The notes below the pieces were generated by a model. The model searched no databases and was not told the DNA's origin. It was given only the letters and a program-made list of their open reading frames with translations. Positions 61,790-64,000 of a DNA stretch of 64,000 nt are shown in pieces; within the stretch, counting starts at the first letter, position 1; each line of letters begins with the position of its first letter. The DNA is from Thioalkalivibrio sp. XN8 (GTDB lineage Bacteria > Pseudomonadota > Gammaproteobacteria > Steroidobacterales > XN24), in NCBI RefSeq assembly GCF_011058255.1, contig NZ_JAALFH010000062.1, positions 146,376 to 210,375 on the forward strand. Direction: 5' to 3'. Position numbers and translations under genes: made by a program.

Positions 61790-62908
61790 TCAGCTCTCGA
61801 AGGACATCGGCACGTCGTGGCCGTGCGCCTTCAGGAAGGCATGGCGCTGGGCCACCTTGAGGTCTTCGGCCACCATCTCTGCGCACATCTCCTGGGCGGT
61901 GATTTCCGGCACCCAGCCGAGCTTCTCGCGTGCCTTGCTGGGATCGCCGAGCAGCGTCTCGACCTCCGCAGGGCGAAAGTAGCGCGGATCGACCCGGACG
62001 ATCACATCGCCGGGACTCAGCGCGGGCGCCGCATCGCTTTCGACCGCCTCGACAATCGCCTGCTCCTCCACGCCCTCCCCCTCGAAGCGAAGCGCGACGC
62101 CGAGTTCGGCCGCGGTCCAGCGGATGAAGTCACGCACCGAGTACTGGACGCCAGTCGCGATCACGAAATCCTCCGGCTTGTCCTGCTGGAGCATCATCCA
62201 CTGCATACGCACGTAGTCACGGGCGTGACCCCAGTCCCGGAGCGAATCCAGGTTGCCCATGTAGAGGCAGGGCTCGAGGCCTTGCGCGATGTTGGCCAGG
62301 CCGCGGGTGATCTTGCGGGTGACGAAAGTCTCACCGCGCCGCGGGCTCTCGTGGTTGAACAGGATCCCGTTGCAGGCATACATACCATAGGCTTCACGGT
62401 AGTTGACCGTGATCCAGTAGGCATAGAGCTTGGCGACCGCATAGGGACTGCGCGGATAGAACGGCGTGGTCTCCTTCTGCGGAATCTCCTGCACCAGGCC
62501 GTAGAGTTCGGAGGTCGAAGCCTGGTAATACCGGGTCTTCTTCTCCAGGCCCAGCAAGCGGATCGCCTCGAGCAGGCGCAGCGAGCCCAGCGCATCCACG
62601 TCGGCAGTGTACTCCGGGGCCTCGAAGCTCACCGCCACGTGACTCTGCGCGCCCAGGTTGTACACCTCGTCCGGCTGCACCTCCTGCAGGATGCGCGTCA
62701 GGTTGGAGGAGTCGGTCAGGTCCCCGTAGTGGAGCACGAAGCGCTGGTTCCGGACGTGCGGATCCTGGTAGATGTGGTCCACGCGCTGGGTATTGAACAT
62801 CGAGGCGCGCCGCTTGATGCCGTGGACCTCGTAGCCCTTCTCCAGCAGGAACTCCGCCAGGTAGGAGCCGTCCTGGCCCGTGACTCCAGTGATTAGTGCT
62901 TTTTTCAA
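61790..62908 (-). CDS. gmd: GDP-mannose 4,6-dehydratase
   Basis: A 372-residue SDR enzyme: [21 protein letters not shown], the VHGIKRRAS motif, catalytic Thr/Glu/Tyr/Lys in QASTSELYG and [15 protein letters not shown], and [16 protein letters not shown] (in order). It converts GDP-mannose to GDP-4-keto-6-deoxymannose for fcl. TTG 62908 is chosen because it gives the family's usual [14 protein letters not shown] start; another TTG at 62920 would add four residues. Confidence 0.96.
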   Translation of the reverse strand: MKKALITGVTGQDGSYLAEFLLEKGYEVHGIKRRASMFNTQRVDHIYQDPHVRNQRFVLHYGDLTDSSNLTRILQEVQPDEVYNLGAQSHVAVSFEAPEYTADVDALGSLRLLEAIRLLGLEKKTRYYQASTSELYGLVQEIPQKETTPFYPRSPYAVAKLYAYWITVNYREAYGMYACNGILFNHESPRRGETFVTRKITRGLANIAQGLEPCLYMGNLDSLRDWGHARDYVRMQWMMLQQDKPEDFVIATGVQYSVRDFIRWTAAELGVALRFEGEGVEEQAIVEAVESDAAPALSPGDVIVRVDPRYFRPAEVETLLGDPSKAREKLGWVPEITAQEMCAEMVAEDLKVAQRHAFLKAHGHDVPMSFES

Positions 62909-62931
62909 GGCGATCCCCAAGAGCTTTGTGA

Positions 62932-64000
62932 CTATGCAGCCCCAGGATTCTTCCCGGCACGAGCCGGCAAATCAACCACTTTCCCGGTCGCCGGCTTGAT
63001 GTGACCCCGACTCGCCCGATACACATGATCGGCCAGCGTCGCCGGCGGGCGATACTCCTCGACGACGTCCAACAGGATGCGGCGCATGGCGTCGCAGTCG
63101 TTCTGCAACACGGCCTTGCTGACGGCCTCGACCGCGCGGTGTACTTCGTCCCAGGCCGCGTGGCGCTCGCGGGCCTTCCAGATCCGCGGATGGTCGGTGC
63201 CGACCGCGTTGCCGCTGATCAGCAACTCTTCGTAAAGCTTCTCGGCCGGCCGCAAACCGGTGAAGGCGATCTCGATGTCGCCGTCCGGGTGTTCGGCGTC
63301 CCGCACCTGGAGGCCGCTGAGCTGGATCATCTTCCGCGCCAGATCGACGATCTTGACCGGCTCGCCCATGTCGAGCAGGAAGACCTCTCCGGCCCGACCC
63401 ATGGCGCCGGCCTGGATCACCAGCTGCGCCGCCTCGGGAATAGTCATGAAGTAACGCACGATCTCGGGATGCGTCACCGTCACCGGGCCGCCGTTGCGAA
63501 TCTGCTCCCGGAACACCGGCACGACCGATCCGGAAGACGCCAGCACGTTGCCGAACCGGACCATGCAGATCCGCATCTTCGAACCCTGCTCGACCATGCC
63601 CTGCAGGATCATCTCGGCAAAACGCTTGCTCGCCCCCATGACGTTGGTCGGGTTCACGGCCTTGTCGGTCGAAACCAGCACGAAGGTTTCGACACCTGCG
63701 TGTGCCGCCGCCTCGGCCGTCCGGTAAGTGCCGATAACGTTGTTCCGGATGCCGGCTCCCATGTTGTATTCGACCAGCGGGACGTGCTTGTAGGCCGCCG
63801 CGTGGTAGATCGTCCGGACCTTGAACGACTGCATGACCTGCTGCAGGAAGTCGCTCTCGGTCACCGAGGCGAGGACCGGAATGATCTCGAGGGGAAGGCC
63901 ATGGAGCTCCGCCGCCGCCCGCAGCTCGCGCTCGATGGCGTAGAGGGAAGGCTCAGAGTGATCGACGAGCACCAGCCGGGTCGTGCCGAGATGAATGATC
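62932..64000 (-). CDS. Polysaccharide biosynthesis NDP-sugar 4,6-dehydratase (CapD/WbpM/FlaA1-like), 5' end outside the window
   Basis: The C-terminal 356 residues of a membrane or soluble UDP-HexNAc 4,6-dehydratase. The visible domain has the NAD+-site end (RLVLVDHSE), [34 protein letters not shown] with the family's Met/Lys substitution for the usual Tyr/Lys pair, and [19 protein letters not shown] (in order). The frame is open to the right edge, so membrane helices may lie outside. It ends 23 bases before gmd and is probably in the same operon. Confidence 0.93.
   Translation of the reverse strand, partial: IIHLGTTRLVLVDHSEPSLYAIERELRAAAELHGLPLEIIPVLASVTESDFLQQVMQSFKVRTIYHAAAYKHVPLVEYNMGAGIRNNVIGTYRTAEAAAHAGVETFVLVSTDKAVNPTNVMGASKRFAEMILQGMVEQGSKMRICMVRFGNVLASSGSVVPVFREQIRNGGPVTVTHPEIVRYFMTIPEAAQLVIQAGAMGRAGEVFLLDMGEPVKIVDLARKMIQLSGLQVRDAEHPDGDIEIAFTGLRPAEKLYEELLISGNAVGTDHPRIWKARERHAAWDEVHRAVEAVSKAVLQNDCDAMRRILLDVVEEYRPPATLADHVYRASRGHIKPATGKVVDLPARAGKNPGAA

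Overview
The window is GC-rich, densely coding DNA from what is most likely a gammaproteobacterium of the Chromatiales/Ectothiorhodospiraceae or Wenzhouxiangella type. I infer this from gene content: an XrtA/PEP-CTERM exopolysaccharide locus with PrsK/PrsR/PrsT, a class GN sortase with its VIT/VWA target, bacterioferritin with Bfd, CbpA/CbpM and a bacterial V/A-type ATPase. No rRNA or other decisive taxonomic marker is present.

Layout. Positions 1-11780 carry the end of a minus-strand PEP-CTERM EPS cluster (prsK, prsR, prsT, export lipoprotein, Wzz-like chain-length protein, tyrosine autokinase, outer-membrane barrel), preceded by a convergent plus-strand undecaprenyl-phosphate sugar transferase. 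11900-12853 is a RAYT (REP-associated HUH transposase) element. Then follow cbpA-cbpM, a RES/Xre toxin-antitoxin pair, a MATE exporter, a 504-base gene-free stretch, Fur-type bfd plus bfr, an RND efflux pair, and a PEP-CTERM protein behind a sigma-54 promoter. Next come gltX, tRNA-Ala and tRNA-Glu, a DUF4412-like gene broken by an amber codon, the sortase target and sortase, a DUF945 protein, tRNA-Val, a DUF4332 protein and an MscS channel. 32872-40958 is a nine-gene V/A-ATPase operon. 41040-47760 holds lipoproteins, two acyltransferases, a sigma-54 two-component pair with a matching target gene (DUF4168), and a second RAYT. The right end returns to polysaccharide precursors: phosphomannomutase, manC, ugd, GDP-mannose mannosyl hydrolase, fcl, gmd and a partial CapD/WbpM-type dehydratase, with PIN-domain toxin-antitoxin modules between them and an unrecognised three-gene secreted/membrane module at 54885-57845.

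How the parts fit. The two ends form one functional theme: GDP-mannose, GDP-fucose and UDP-glucuronate supply at the right, and lipid-linked chain initiation, length control and export at the left. PrsK/PrsR is expected to act through sigma-54 on PEP-CTERM genes such as the one at 22727.

The most unusual content is repeat DNA. Family A (core GGGGACTGTCCCC) occurs at least 23 times. Seven copies lie inside open genes and are translated, two supply the stop codon of unrelated genes, and copies bracket RAYT-A. Family B has six copies of a rigid unit: a GGTCGGACC box whose first base lies 65 nt (64 in one copy) from a 39-nt hairpin. Two copies bracket RAYT-B and supply its ribosome binding site and stop codon, two form a gene-less 253-bp derivative, and two bracket ugd. 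The fixed geometry with poorly conserved filler is the best candidate here for an undescribed system.
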